From the NCBI GenBank assembly GCA_018873245.2, contig JAEMBT020000006.1, forward strand, positions 11,602,387 through 11,666,386: 64,000 nucleotides of DNA. The letters are read 5' to 3'. Position numbers and translations under genes: made by a program. A model generated the notes under the pieces. It was not told the origin of the DNA and made no database searches. It saw only the letters and a program-made list of their open reading frames with translations. Positions 11,592-23,800 of this stretch are shown one piece after another (the first letter of the stretch is position 1; each line of letters opens with the position of its first letter). Origin of the DNA: Archegozetes longisetosus. Its lineage: Eukaryota; Arthropoda; Arachnida; Sarcoptiformes; Trhypochthoniidae.

Positions 11592-12128
11592 ATATGACTT
11601 GATGGAACGTAAAGAGGCTTATCTCTCAATGCAGTGAAATGAGAAAATCGCACTCAAAGTTCGCGTTAAGTGCAAAGCTTAGAAACATTTTTTGCGTTAA
11701 GAAAAACTTCATTAAGTTATCAATTTATTCTATATTAATCTAATTAAACATAATCTCATACAATTCATTAGTTAATATTCAAGATCTGATTCATCACAAA
11801 TAATTTCTGAATCTTCAGAATTACAATCAAATTGTGACAAATAATTGACATAAAATTTAAACTTATGTCATGTAATGCTATTGCAGTTCATGTTGTGTTA
11901 CGCATTGCAGTTAACACGTGTTAATAGCACTCAAGTTCAATTTAAGTTTTAATTCCTATTAGCACTGAAATCAATAAATTTAAATAAGAAATTACCGCTA
12001 AATTTTCCATTGAAACATGCTGAATTTTTTTCCACATATTAATTATGAGTTGAACTCCTTGTTTGAAGTGAATTCCAAAAAAGAGGTTAACTCGAGATAA
12101 GTCCCTTTACGTTCCGTCAAGTCATATG
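11592..12128. mobile_element. MITE with inverted ends of about 30 bp
   Basis: The left end TATGACTTGATGGAACGTAA (about 11593) and the reverse complement of the right end (TATGACTTGACGGAACGTAA, about 12126) match over roughly 32 bp, continuing into AGAGGCTTATCT and AGGGACTTATCT. The roughly 535-bp interior is non-coding. Flanks are TA-rich, so a TA target is possible. Confidence 0.75.
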
Positions 12129-13009
12129 ATAAATTTGCTTGAACAATTGCTCGAGACTTAGAGGCTTGAAATTTGCTTTTCTAATTCGACCTCTTTATTT
12201 TTAAGATCATTACTTAAAAATAATATTATTCGATAACTCAGAACTTATTCTCAACTAATAAAAGAATTTTTTTCTATGGTTAATGGTTTCAATGATTAAG
12301 TTCTTATACAAGCCTTATATATAAATAGTTAATTAGTAAGTAAAACATTCTCTCTTTAATCGTGTTTGACCATTTAGTTTACTTAAAAAACAAAATTTTC
12401 AATGCAATCCAAGCTTATATTTATCACCTTTAAGCACTCTAATATAACTTTACAGGCAAAGTACTTATGACACATCTCTCATGACTTCGGTCTGTCAATA
12501 AATCAGACTGTTTGTGTCAAGATTAAGTTTATTTTTAAATATTTGTATGACCGCTAGTTTAAGATGACATAAACTATACTATCAACATATTCTGATTGAC
12601 AACGAAGGATTCCTCTGAATCTATCATATATTTTGCAGCCAACTTTAAAATGTGTCAAAACAAGTGAAAACACTTATCAAACTAATTAAAATCTTATTTT
12701 GAGTAAAAATACTTTATTCACTGCTTTTACATTTTTAAAATGTTGAATAAAGTAGGTTTTGGTTTAAATATATTGATTAAATACAACAATAATAAAAAAA
12801 TTTGTTCTCAATTCCTCTGTACAGTAAATAGAAATTTCTAGGAAAAACTAGAAATACAGTAGGCTGTAATTACTAATTTGAATAAATTGTATGAAATAAT
12901 GCAAATATTAGATGAGACAAAAATTAATCGGACTATTAGAAATCATGGACTTTAAAGGGTATTATATTATAGTATAATTATAAGATATATTATCCTCTTG
13001 TCTGAGTGA
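12129..13009. other. AT-rich stretch, nothing recognised
   Basis: No coding frame or terminal repeat seen. Confidence 0.4.
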
Positions 13010-13500
13010 CTAAAGCCCATTGCTCTAGGAGGTGTCGTATTGCTGTAGCCTCATTTTTTAGATTTCTTTAATAATTTTATTATAAACGGCTTTAAATTTA
13101 TCCTCATTGGTACATCTCTTTGTTTTATTAGGCCTCTGTATTCTAGAAATATCATTATAATCACAAGGACTCAAATCAGGACTATAAGGGGGTGTTTTAA
13201 AAACTCCCAATGATGTCGTTTGAAAAATTCTTGAACCTTTTGATACTTATGTGGTGTCCTATTGTCATGTCAGATAAGTGGTCTCAGTAAAATATTTGTT
13301 CGTCTGTCGGTGCAATACTTTGGAAGAAAAATTAAGATAACTTCAAAATTGATGTTTGTACCTTTTGGCAAAATTTGATAAGCCATAATCCGATATTGAT
13401 GAAACGCAACAATCACCATCACCTTTCAATCATTCATTGTTGTCCTGAATTTGATTGACCCACAACAAAGGACAAAGTCGCTCGCATAATTTTAAATTTC
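13010..13500 (-). pseudogene. Decayed mariner transposase (catalytic half)
   Basis: Reading the minus strand, shifted frames give HDNRTPHKYQKVQEFFK, HHWEFLKHP and then YSPDLSPCDYNDISRIQ. This is the mariner catalytic block (HDNARPH...W....HPPYSPDLSPCDY). A stop lies just before HDN, and a one-base loss disrupts the CCxPYSP run. Further N-terminal-ward material continues to about 13500. It sits about 60 bp left of the Tc1-like element at 13564 on the opposite strand. Confidence 0.75.
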
Positions 13501-13563
13501 GAAAATTCAAGTTTGAAAAAGTTCGTTGTTTGGCTAGATAGGACTATTGACGTGATGTTTTGG

Positions 13564-15158
13564 TACAGCCTGTTGCAAAAGCTTAAATACATGCAATTTT
13601 TACTGCATAACTTTCAAACTATTTAAGATAAATAAGTGAAATTTTATAGAATTATTCAACGTATCTAAATACACTAATCTATGATTTTTGTCGAATAATA
13701 AAGTTATAACAATTTATGTGAGCAAACAGTATTTCATAAGTTTAAATACAGATAAACTTCTTGTACTTCTAATAAGTTCATACCGCACTTATGCATTCAA
13801 TTCTAAAATCCATTGTTAGAAAATGTTATTTGGAATGGTTTTTAAAATATTTTTTAGAGTTTTTTTATGAAATGTTTATTTGTACTCATTCATTCTAAAA
13901 TCGAAACCAGAGATAATACTAATGCCTAAAGGAAAACATTTAAACGAACATAAGAGGGGACTTATTGATGGTCTAAGACTTGCAAAGAAGCCTTATCGTC
14001 AAATTGCGAAACTTATTGACCGGTCTCATACAGCCGTCAGAAATTATCTCAATAGAAAAGAAAATTACTCGTCTGGGAACAGGACTGGTCATCCTTCAGT
14101 ACTATCCGAACGAGAGAAAAGGCGAATCGGAAACTAATCTAGCAATAAAATTATAAGTTTACCACAAATTAAGACTGATCTACACTGCAAAGCACTCATA
14201 ACTACTATTTGACGCACTCTTGACAACTGTCCTTATATTAAAAATGAGAAGATTAAGTGTAAACCTCCCCTATAAGGCAATCACAAAATACAGCGCTTGG
14301 TTGGGAAGGTGAGAGGATGTTTTAGACTGAACAATGGCAAAGTGTAACCTTTAGTGATGAGAAAGAGTTTCATTTGGACGGACCTGACGGACCTTATAAA
14401 TACTATTGGCATGATCTGAGAAAAGACGAGAAAATGTTCTCTAAGCGTAATTACGGCAGAGGTTCAGTCTTGGTTTGGGCTGCCTTTTCATTTAATGGAA
14501 AAACCAATATTGCACTCATTGAACACAGAATGAAGTCTAAGCATCATATTAATCTATTGAACACGCATTTAATGCCTTCTACGGCGAAGATCGATGGTCT
14601 AAGTTGGGTATTCCAGCAGGATAACGCCCAAATTCATATCTCAGCCGAATCTAAAGAATGGTTTAGGTCAAAGAATATTGAAGTTATGAATTGACCGTCC
14701 ACCAGCCCTGATCTGAATCCAATAGAAAACTTATGGGAACTACCTGTACTCAAAGTTTATGCTAACGGCAAGCATTTTAATAATATTAAAGATCCGATTC
14801 AAACTATAAATGAGTGCTGGGAAGATATATCCATTGATGTTCTTTCGAAAGTACATTAATTCAATGTCTAGTAGAGTATTTCAACTTATTCTGAAGAATG
14901 GAGACTATTGATTATTAATTAACATAACTTCTTTAACTTAATTAGATTTCTAAGTAATGTATTTAAACTTATGAGATACTGTTTTCTCACATAAATTGTT
15001 ATAACTTATTCATTATTCGAGGAAATTCGACAAAAATTATAGATTAAGTGTATTTAGATATGTTGAATAATCCAATGAAATTTCACTTATTTATCTTAAA
15101 TAGTTTGAAAGTTATACAATAAAACTACATGCATTTAAAATTTTTGCAATTGATTGTA
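13564..15158 (+). mobile_element. Tc1-like element, complete but inactive
   Basis: Inverted repeats of roughly 180-190 bp flank the element. The left runs from TACAGCCTGTTGCAAAAG (13564) to GTTTAAATAC (about 13747). The right is its degenerate complement (about 14958 to 15158, ending TTTTTGCAATTGATTGTA). TA dinucleotides sit at both borders, as expected for Tc1/mariner insertion. Inside lies a disrupted DD34E transposase on the plus strand. The arms differ by scattered substitutions, so the insertion is not recent. Confidence 0.85.
13922..14859 (+). pseudogene. Tc1-like DD34E transposase, broken
   Basis: The start ATG at 13922 opens a paired-type helix-turn-helix domain (MPKGKHLNEHKRGLIDGLRL, then PYRQIAKLIDRSHTAVRNYL). 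The frame breaks at about 14135 (stop) and through 14150-14340. The catalytic domain resumes with VTFSDEKEFHLDGPDG (first Asp), GSVLVWAAFS, FQQDNAQIH (second Asp) and SPDLNPIENLW (Glu). The second Asp and the Glu are separated by 34 residues (DD34E). The conserved Trp before PS in that spacer is now TGA (14692-14694). At least one frameshift plus stops make it non-functional. Confidence 0.85.
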
Positions 15159-15888
15159 TCTAATGGATCGTGGCTTTTCAGCCAAGTCTAATCGGTTGCT
15201 CTAATTCTTTCTAAAACATAGGATTTTTTATTACATCTTTTAATGTACCCTACAGAAACATTTACACGCAACTCCTTTCGATCCAGTTCTAATTCGCGTG
15301 GTACCCACCTCGAGGCTACCTTTTATACTTCTACTATATTCATAAGAATTTTAGTACACGAGGTACTAATACCTAATGTTTCGGCCAAATTTTCGGTCCT
15401 CAGTAATTGCCCTCGTTTAAAAGCTCGCAAAGTTTTATTCGTGTATTATATCGGTCGAAGTAAGAGATCTTACTGAGTGAAAGGAATTTTCGCTGCTTAG
15501 GCGGCTTCAGTCCTTAAATTAATTGTATAAGTTATATACCTGACTTTTGCTCAATGCATTTCTCCGAACTATTTTATCCAGTATTCTTATAAACCTCAAT
15601 AGCAGGAGTATTCACTAGAACATGCCACTTAACAAATGTATGCTGATCCTGATTTGTAACAATAGCTTGAAGTAGGTCCACTTTTGGACCATATACAGAA
15701 ATTATGTTTAAAAGAACAAAAAACACAAGCGGCCACATCATTCACTTTCTTCTACTCTAATGCGCAATAATATAGCATAAACACCTTTACAACTTTTATC
15801 AATAGTGAGATTAGAAAGTCCAATTATTTTTTGTCCACCTAATGTTTTATTCTTAATCATATAATACACCTTAGAGATGTTTTAGTTG
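15159..15888. other. AT-rich spacer right of the Tc1-like element
   Basis: Short frames near 15243-15476 show no domain. No supportable feature. Confidence 0.4.
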
Positions 15889-16174
15889 GATTATACTAAA
15901 CGTGGACGTGTGCGTTCCCGACGTTGTAGAAGCAAAAATTATGTCGTTGGACTCGTCTTGACCATACGAGTCAATTGAGATCATACTTGAGGTCATCCGA
16001 GGTCAACTCGAAAATTCAGCTTTTCGATCTAATAAGCCGAATTTTTGAGTTGACCTCGGATGACCTCAAGTATAATCTCAATCGACTGATATGGTCGGGA
16101 CGAGTCCAACGATGTATAATTTATGCTTCTACGACGTCGGGAACATACTCGCCCACTTTTAGCATAGTTCAGCC
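15889..16174. mobile_element. Palindromic MITE, copy C (complete, about 285 bp)
   Basis: Two arms of about 130 bp face each other around a short loop at about 16020-16035. The inner arms pair GAGGTCATCCGAGGTCAACTCG with its complement. The outer arms pair GCGTTCCCGACGTTGTAGAAG with CTTCTACGACGTCGGGAACA. An open frame crossing it is only repeat sequence. Copies A (7691-7843) and B (7960-8135) belong to the same family. Confidence 0.8.
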
Positions 16175-16643
16175 GCATTATGTGCTATTCAGACTTTAAT
16201 AGATTGATTCGAAAGAATTGTTAGCACGTAGAATCTTAAAAACTTACAACAGCTAGTAATCGATTGTGTTTCAAACCACAACGGATCATCAATAAAGCAC
16301 TCTAATATTTGTTCACCTGTTAATATTAGGGCTTAAGTTGAATTTTTTTGTTTATTCGATATGTTTTGTCAAGAATGTTCAGTTTAGTGTAAATATTATT
16401 TTTTTAAACTAGCAAACTTTTGGACATTCTGAGGATTTAATGTACTTTTATTTGACTGAAAGGAAAACAGATTTCAGATCTCAATCACTAAAGAGCATTA
16501 AAGAAACATTAAATCGCACTTCCTAAGAAAGAATTTATCGAAAATTCAATATTCCTCAAAGTGTAGTTCTAACTTTTCTCAATAAAAATTTTGATAAATT
16601 CGTAGCTATTGTACTTACATCAACCCATTAAGTTATTAAACAG
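16175..16643. other. AT-rich spacer between two palindromic elements
   Basis: Nothing recognised. Confidence 0.4.
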
Positions 16644-17068
16644 GCATTTTATTTTTAGACAAAGGTTAGATTTTAGGCCAAAGTTGGGACTCAACATATT
16701 TCGATCATGAAATTTTTCAGCAAATTTGGAAACCTATGTTACCAACGTCAAATAGAGAGAATTCTTAAAGATCAATAAACTCAAGCTGGAGCTTGTTGAA
16801 GGTCACTTGGATGTGTCAGTTTTATTCGACTTAAAAATGGTGAATCAAACAATTCAACGCACCCTGATATATGTTAAGGTATTTAATTTATAGTTCTTAA
16901 ATGGAGTTAAGTGGACACATCCAAATGAACTCACTTTGTGATCTCGTTCGACTCATCAAATAAAAACGAGTTTATTAATATAAAATTCTCCTTTTAACAT
17001 CAGTAGCATAGGTTTCCAATTTAACTGAAATACGTTGAGTCCTAACTTTTGCCTAGAAATAAAATGCT
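16644..17068. mobile_element. Palindromic MITE of a second family
   Basis: The left arm (GCATTTTATTTTTAGACAAAG, then GTTGGGACTCAACATATTTC and TGGAAACCTATGTTACCAAC) is mirrored by the right arm, which as reverse complement reads GCATTTTATTTCTAGGCAAA, TTAGGACTCAACGTATTTC and TGGAAACCTATGCTACTGA. Further pairing (CACTTGGATGTGTCAG and TTTGGATGTGTCCAC) extends towards the centre. The arms are about 180 bp. No coding content. Confidence 0.75.
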
Positions 17069-17670
17069 TTGCAACCATGCTTTCTTCTTTTTTATCCTAA
17101 AATAGCGATAAAAGCAGAATACATTCACTGAATAAAAGCATAAAAGCTTAAGTCGGCAAAAGTAATAAACTCTAAATTTTCGGATAATAGATAAATATTT
17201 AGAATCTAGCTTTCGCAATACCTGGAAATTGGATAGGCACTCAAGTTTTCAAATGCTTTTATTATAGGCTCAAACTTCAACTTCTACTTGAATCGAAACC
17301 AAGTATGTAAAAATAAAAAATACCTCACATTCTAAACAATACTATAAGCAGAAAGTTGTATAGTTCTCGTGAAGTTTCTTAATATTACTCAAAAGAATGA
17401 AAAGCTAAAAACTTCAATGATTTTAAGAGTAGTTTTAAAAAATTTTGATTGCAATATTTTATCAATGAAGCAGAACGAAAATAATTTTTGACGATTGCTT
17501 ATTCAAAACCTACAAAAGTGCTGGCTTTGTAAAAAAATATCAGCAAAACCGGTGGAGATTGATAAGTGGCAGAAGCATTAATATTTAGCTTTTAAAAATA
17601 TAATCACGTTTGTAAGACATAACAGTAATATGTGTATATTAGAACGGATTGACATAGCTGTCTGGAAATA
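17069..17670. other. Upstream region of the four-exon secreted gene
   Basis: AT-rich. No promoter motif stands out before the start codon at 17671. Confidence 0.35.
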
Positions 17671-20600
17671 ATGAAAATTATTAGTTTGTTCAATATTATT
17701 GTAGGCATTAGTTTTATCTATAGTGGAAATACAGGCCATAATTCAAATAGTCAAAGGACTTATGGATTCATGAGACAAAAAGGTATGATTAATATAAAAT
17801 AAGTATAATCAGCCTACATACATGATTAAGTACTGTATTTTAAATCATACGATAGAATATGCTATTTGGTCTCTATTTTTACATTTTTAAAGGCCTTTGT
17901 GAACCCATTATAAGACCTTTTGTTATGAAGTGAAGAACGATTCTTCTATTTTATAACTCAATTACATTTATTTATTCCTACAAGGTCTGACTATTTGAAT
18001 GTGCTCCAGTCGAGAGCTTAAAGCCGAAATAAGTCTTGTTAATTAATTACTCTATTAAAATAGCGAATAAATATATGTCCTCTAATTCGATTGCATAACC
18101 CCTCTTCAAAAATCTCTCAAAGTATTAATAATTAAAAAAGAAACTTAATTAGTGCCGTAGCCGAAATCTGGAGGCTAAATGTTAGAAATGAAATGCTCTG
18201 ATTTGCTGAAACGAACACATACTCACATCAAAATATCTGCTAGCTTGTTATCAAACCTTTCATTAATGTTTAACCATAGGCAATCGATTGGTGTATCAAA
18301 TAAATAAAGTCTCGAAGTTTTTTGTGAAATTTTTTCAGTACAGACTTACGCTACAATTTTTAAAAAATTCTTTGAGGAGCTATAGCTCCCTAGCCCTCCC
18401 CTGGCTACATCCATGAATTTAACACTGCATTAATCGTCATTTTTTTACGCTTCAAGACTGGCTTATTAGCAATTAAAATTTTAAATGCAAATGTTAACGA
18501 AAAAGCTTGATTTTGTCAAAGAGCTGAGCAAGTCTTAGATATAAAGCATGCCTCTATTTTCATCATATGAAGCTTTGATTATAAGAGAAGCCTCTTCTCT
18601 ATGGAAAAATAAAAATGCTTATTAAAGCACTGGTACATTATATTTAACGCTTTAACCACTCAATATTTTTCTGAATCAGAGCCTTAAGTTTAAGATTATG
18701 AGCATAAGAAGCGTTGAAGCTACTTTAAAATTGAAAGGTAGTTTGAATTATTAAGAGCTTAGAACCAATCTAACTTTTGATATCTTTATCAAATTTTTAG
18801 CCTGACTTCAATAAGTACGGTAACGCAGTAGTTTTTCAAAATGAAAATTTTCAATAAACTTTTTTCAAAAGAAATATTTAAAAAATTTTCAAAGTGGATT
18901 TTTTTCAAAATATGTTTTTCTAAAAGATTATTTTTCAAATCTATGCTTTCAAACTAAGTTATTTACACATTTCCAAGAAACTTAACAAAGGATTTAAATT
19001 ATAAATCAAGTATAAACAAACAATTTACTCATTGCTCTTTATACATAATTGCCTGAGATATGTTTATTGACGAAAACAAGTGCAATTCAGTTTAATAAGT
19101 CAAATTTTTTTGCCATTAAGTTAATAGAGTATAATAAATTTGTGCAGAAATTGAAAAATTGATGATAGTTTTATATTAGTGTCATTGTTTCATGTGATAA
19201 CTTTATAATAGAAAATCTGAAAGTGATTAATACATCTCATGGAAAGAAAGCTATAATTTATCAACAGTACTATTATGTACATAACATAAGTACACTTTCT
19301 ATATGTTCAAAACTTTACTTTTTCGGGAGTTTGTATATCACTTAGTTTTCTTATATTTAGAAAATATTTATTTGAAAATAATTATGTTCAAACAAATAAA
19401 GAGGAAAAAACTAATTTTGAAAATTTTCATTTTGAAAAATAATTGCGTAGCCTTCAGTACAGTTTGATATGAACGAGAGTTACACTAATAATCATTTGTA
19501 TAATATGTAAATCACTCATATGTTATATTATTTTCATTTTTATACTATCAAAACTTTTCGAAATAAGATTTATCAAAGACTCATCTCCATATAATTCATT
19601 TATTATTAAGAGTTGAATAATTAACTAAAACTAAAAATTACATGTATATATGTCAATATATACGTTTTAGCGTTTTAGTCTCAAACGTAAGGCTTAGATT
19701 CAAAAAATATTCGATTAGCGAGTGAGGCTAAAACTCAATACCAACTTTGAGTCTTATCATTATTAAGAAGCTCTTTTGACATTTGAAAGCAGAGAAGAGG
19801 CTCCTCTTGCAGTGAAAGCTTCATTTGTTGACTGACTGTTGTCTGATCTATTTCTAATGCAAACTTCTTATTGATCAGATAATTATGCCTAAGCAGATTA
19901 GGTGACACGTAATTCTTCTTCTTAATGAACATGCTTGATATACTTATACTGCAAAATTTAGCCAATGGAATATATAGGAAGACTTTCTATTGTTGTTTCT
20001 TTTCCTCGACAGAGAAAATTGATCTAATCCGCCGATTAACGTCAGAGACAACAATCGCTTCGGCGGCAACAAATAATCAATTATTGAAACGTCATTTTCA
20101 AAATCAAATGATATTTGCTGATTCGAGCCATCTAAGTCAGCGAAATTGTGAGGAAATGCAATCATATCAATGAATTGTTAACTGATTGATGTTAACTCTA
20201 TCTCAAATGAAACAAGCAATTCATATAATGCCAAACAGTCATATACCAGATCAGGGAGACTTCACTTTTGAAACTCTTGACTTGCATCAATTGCAAAAAC
20301 TTCTCAGAAGACTGACATCCAATACAAACATTGCACAAAAAGACATCAAAAATCAATCGAGTGACGAAATTGGAGTAAATAAAAGACACGTCAATAACCC
20401 TCACCAGAAAACCTATGACGATTCTGTAATAAATGATCAAAAAACACCTGATAGTGTTCAGAATTTGTGCAATAAAAATGTCAGTCAATCAATCACCGAA
20501 ATAATGAGATGTTCAGCTGATAATATAGATGACATTCGCTTGCCTGCTATGAGAAATATTAGATTCAATGGAATAGTACTGCAAATGTACAACGGTTGGA

Positions 20601-23575
20601 TTGAAGGAGTTTGGAATTTTGACAGGTATTTATAAGGATTGATCTTGAGGTCGCAATTCGATATCAAAATACGACAGCGTTCTTCAATAAGAATAACTCT
20701 GATATGAGCGGTAATTGACTAGAGAATTGCCGAATGCCTCGAGAATCTAATGTAATTATTGTTTTAATTAAAGAATTTAGGTAAAGCGTTGAAGAAAAAC
20801 CACAGCATATAATTAAAAGTGTTATAAACTGTACTGTATAGAAATAATTTATAGTTCGTAATACGTATAAAAGTTTATATATCGTAGCCTTTATCCAACG
20901 CTTTGCTAAAATTTGTTAAAATAATAATTGCACTAGACCCTCAAAACGTTTGAGAATTCTGTAGTTAAACATCGTCCATACAAGTGCTATCCTTACTGAA
21001 AATCGTTGCCATACTCTGATACTAATTTGTAATCTCAAAGTCTATCCTCATTAGTCATCTGTAGTCCCATAGAGATTAATATGACAAATGTCAAAGGTTT
21101 ATCTGAACTGTACTGCTGTTGAGAACAAACTTGTTGCATGCGATCGAGTTTTTTATTAATAGTTAACATGCTATTTGCTTCTCTCATGATCTCTTGAGTC
21201 AAATGATCTCCAATATAAGACAAAAATAATAGTTTCCAAATTATAGACAAAGTAGACTTCTATTAAACTTAGAATAAGCAACTTCCACATTCATTTTTTA
21301 TTTTATTGACATTCTTGAATTTCTTTGACTATAAAAATAATATTATTCTCGTAAGGGCATTCTTCCAATATGTGATCTGGTAAACTTTTTACACTCCAAT
21401 ATGTGATCTGTGATACTTTCTAAACTTTGACATTCAATATAACATTACATGAATAATAAATGACCTAATAAAAATTTTCAATCATAATTAATAACATATT
21501 CGTAAGTTAAAGTACTGCATTTATACCCAGTCTTAACATTTGTTAGTTAGTTAAGTAGCATAAAAATGTTAGCTCAAAATTTTTATCAAATTATGTCAAC
21601 TGAGGAAACAACTGTTTAATTTCTTAAGGATCGTAAACTTTTGCCATCAGAAAATTGTACAAAACTACTCCAGAATTACTGCCCCAGTATTTAGTTGAGA
21701 TTCGGTGGCGTTCAGTTAACCTACGAGATAGTACTTTTATGTGCCTAATCGAAGATATTAGCGGACTCTTTTAATTTCATAAACAGCATTTTTTAATAAA
21801 CATTTTCAATAAATGAATTCAACGAAATTTGAATCTTATTTATAGTTTTGACTCATTTCGATTATATATCAGTCATATTATGTTCAGATCACGACTTCAT
21901 TTCAGATCACATATTGAAAGAATGCCCTCGTAAGCGCTTGAAATTCTAAAATCGTTCAACGATATGGAAACATCTACTTCATAACTTTTATAAAATAAAA
22001 TAAACCCACATCAATTGATAGAATTGAAAATGCAAATTAAGTTGATATCAAGAAGAAATTAATAAAAAATCAATACAAATCATCTATTGAACTGATAAGA
22101 ATAGCTCTTAAAAATCTCTGATGAATACATTGATCTATCATCATTTTAATTTCAAAGAAATCCTCAAATATAGTTAGATTGATATCTAGTATTAGATATT
22201 GAAACAAATTTGAAAATAGATGTATTAAAAATCAGAGCTTTCTTATTGAGAGTAAAATTATAAAGGAATTATAGTAGGCCTCCATAATAAGTCCTAACAA
22301 AATTTCGTTTTTATATACACACTAAAATGACACAATAGTCATCAGTAAGTAAAGGGTTCCGAGCTTAACTCAATTCTGCACTCAATTCTTAATGCCCGTA
22401 GCAGTAGTCAACTAACGACCATGATACCCATAAGAAGCATGACTATCAATTCAATACCACATGGAATAGTTCAGGGATATAGAGGATTCTAGTTTTTTCT
22501 CCCATAATCCTTCATCTCAAGTCTTGAATTTCATGTACTGGTGGTAATTCAACATGTTTTAGCAAAAGTTATGAAACAGTTCCAAAATTCGCTAATGCAA
22601 TCACTTTGTACGATTTCACAGTAAATTTTGAAAATAAATTTTACGAAACTTTTGTTTAAGGCGCTTCTGATATTCAATTTTTTTGAATGTAAAATAACCT
22701 TATATAAGATAAAGATAATGCAAACAGTTCTATAAGTTTTCAATATAAGTGCAGATAAGCTTGAAATGCGAATAGCAGGAAAATTGTCTTATTGTGACGA
22801 ATAATGCAAAGGATATTGTGAGATCTTATTTTCGCTTCAAATTGCGTTCATACAATGAACTCAATTAAATCCTCTCTTGGATCATGGTCAATGACTAAAA
22901 CATAAGAACATAATCTGTTTACTCGGGTAACGACCTTATTGATACGTAAGCGAGAAAGCTGTCAAAAAATACGAAGAACTGTTCAAATTAGATCATTATG
23001 TAATGTTTCAATTGAAAGTACTTTTGTTTCAATGGAACACTCATGAAGATAGTCTACTTCGTTGTTGACTTCAAATCACTTTCATTTTACTCTCTAGGAA
23101 TTCTAGTAAATTGGAAACAGTTTCGTGTAACAATGGATTACAAACTGTTACAACGACATGGAAAGTATATAATCCGTCAATTTTCACTTATTGGAGAAGA
23201 CACGAGAACTTGACTCTGAATGAAGATTCTTCTTCTGACGATAGCGGAATGTCCTGTGGTGCCACTGAATCAGTCGAAGGTCTCGCAATCTTGAAGAATA
23301 GTTTTGTTGAAGTTGCACTAACTTTTACTAATCCTACCAACAGTATGAATTCAAGTGTTTGGATAAGTCATTCAATGGTCACAGAAGTTGGTCAATATAT
23401 TTATTTAGTCGAACAATTTAAACCAACAAAAAATAAATCGAAGAATAAAATGTTAAAGAACTGGATCCAACAGATAGGACTAAAACTTGATTTTACAGCA
23501 CATGTTTTGCGTGCGCTCCTAATGGGAGTAAATCAATGTTTACCGAACTCTTTCGAAGAGGATTTAAAACCATAG
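17671..23575 (+). CDS. Secreted protein, possible TULIP/JHBP-like (group-7-allergen-like) domain; four-exon model
   Basis: The model joins exons 17671-17782, 20013-20147, 20217-20625 and 23098-23575 (377 aa). Every junction is GT-AG and in phase: 1, 1, 2. The second intron is only 69 bp and removes two in-frame TGA codons at 20171-20185. Exon 1 encodes a signal peptide (MKIISLFNIIVGISFIYSG). Exons 2-3 are hydrophilic and rich in Asn, Gln and Ser. Near residues 190-212 the segment LPAMRNIRFNGIVLQMYNGW resembles the LPD....G....NG..xGLS..xR pattern of arthropod hemolymph JHBP-like or mite group-7-like lipid-binding proteins. A possible N-glycosylation sequon (NSS) and SSSDDS follow, with hydrophobic and basic stretches at the C-terminus. 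An AATAAA lies at 23795. Introns 1 and 3 host transposons. The domain call is tentative; the splice model is better supported. Confidence 0.6.
18148..18412. mobile_element. Possible small DNA-element relic in intron 1
   Basis: The left end contains GTGCCGTAGCCGAAATCTGG. The reverse complement of the right end is GGATGTAGCCAGGGGAGGGC, followed by TAGGGAGCTATAGCTCC. Ends of the CGTAGCCAGG type occur on many metazoan DNA elements. Pairing is short and imperfect, and no target duplication was identified. Confidence 0.35.
18655..19715. mobile_element. Partial copy of the 24.6-25.6 kb element, split by an insertion
   Basis: 18660-18815 aligns with 24945-25090, and 19452-19715 aligns with 25080-25345 (shared blocks such as TATCTTTATCAAA, AAGACTCATCTCCATATAAT and TAATTAACTAAAA/CTGAAA). 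The middle 18821-19450 is absent from the other copy, which therefore shows the empty site. The outer ends of the family are not seen here. Confidence 0.7.
18821..19450. mobile_element. MITE nested in an older transposon copy
   Basis: Inverted ends GGTAACGCAGTAGTTTTTCA and (reverse complement of the right end) GGCTACGCAATTATTTTTCA continue into AAATGAAAATTTTC on both sides, about 35 bp. The flanks repeat CTTCA(ATAA)GTAC on the left and CTTCAGTAC on the right. The related sequence at about 25078-25090 has one uninterrupted CTTCAGTGCGG, giving filled and empty sites. The target duplication is about 8-9 bp. Confidence 0.75.
21356..21926. mobile_element. hAT-type MITE with perfect 8-bp target duplication (intron 3)
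   Basis: Inverted ends GGCATTCTTCCAATATGTGA (left) and GGCATTCTTTCAATATGTGA (reverse complement of right) are flanked by CTCGTAAG on both sides (21348-21355 and 21927-21934). The motif CAATATGTGATCTG recurs inside the left end. The 571-bp element is non-coding. The intact target duplication suggests relatively recent insertion into the third intron of the secreted-protein gene. Confidence 0.85.
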
Positions 23576-23794
23576 CATTGAGTATCTGAAGCTTCATTAA
23601 AGTGTATACCATATAAAGACAACTCTATTTAATCTCTAATGCTGAGTACAATTTAACTGAACTCTGTTAGAAGTTTGTTCATTTTGTCGCCTAAGATCAT
23701 GTGTACAGTATTCAACTGAAGTATTTTCGCGAAAAGGTTTCATTTTGGCTCAACTGTTGTATTGCTTTCTAACTGTTAGAGATACGGTATAACT

Positions 23795-23800
23795 AATAAA
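23795..23800 (+). terminator. Polyadenylation signal AATAAA
   Basis: Canonical hexamer 220 bp past the stop codon of the four-exon secreted gene. Confidence 0.5.

Noticed and set aside
15975..16199. Plus-strand frame of 74 codons
   Set aside because: It lies almost wholly within the palindromic MITE; the related frame at 7928-8167 comes from copy B of the same repeat.
20186..20635. A 149-codon frame starting at a non-ATG or ATG just after two TGA codons, as a stand-alone gene
   Set aside because: The splice model (intron 20148-20216, donor at 20626) explains the stops and the frame ends better.
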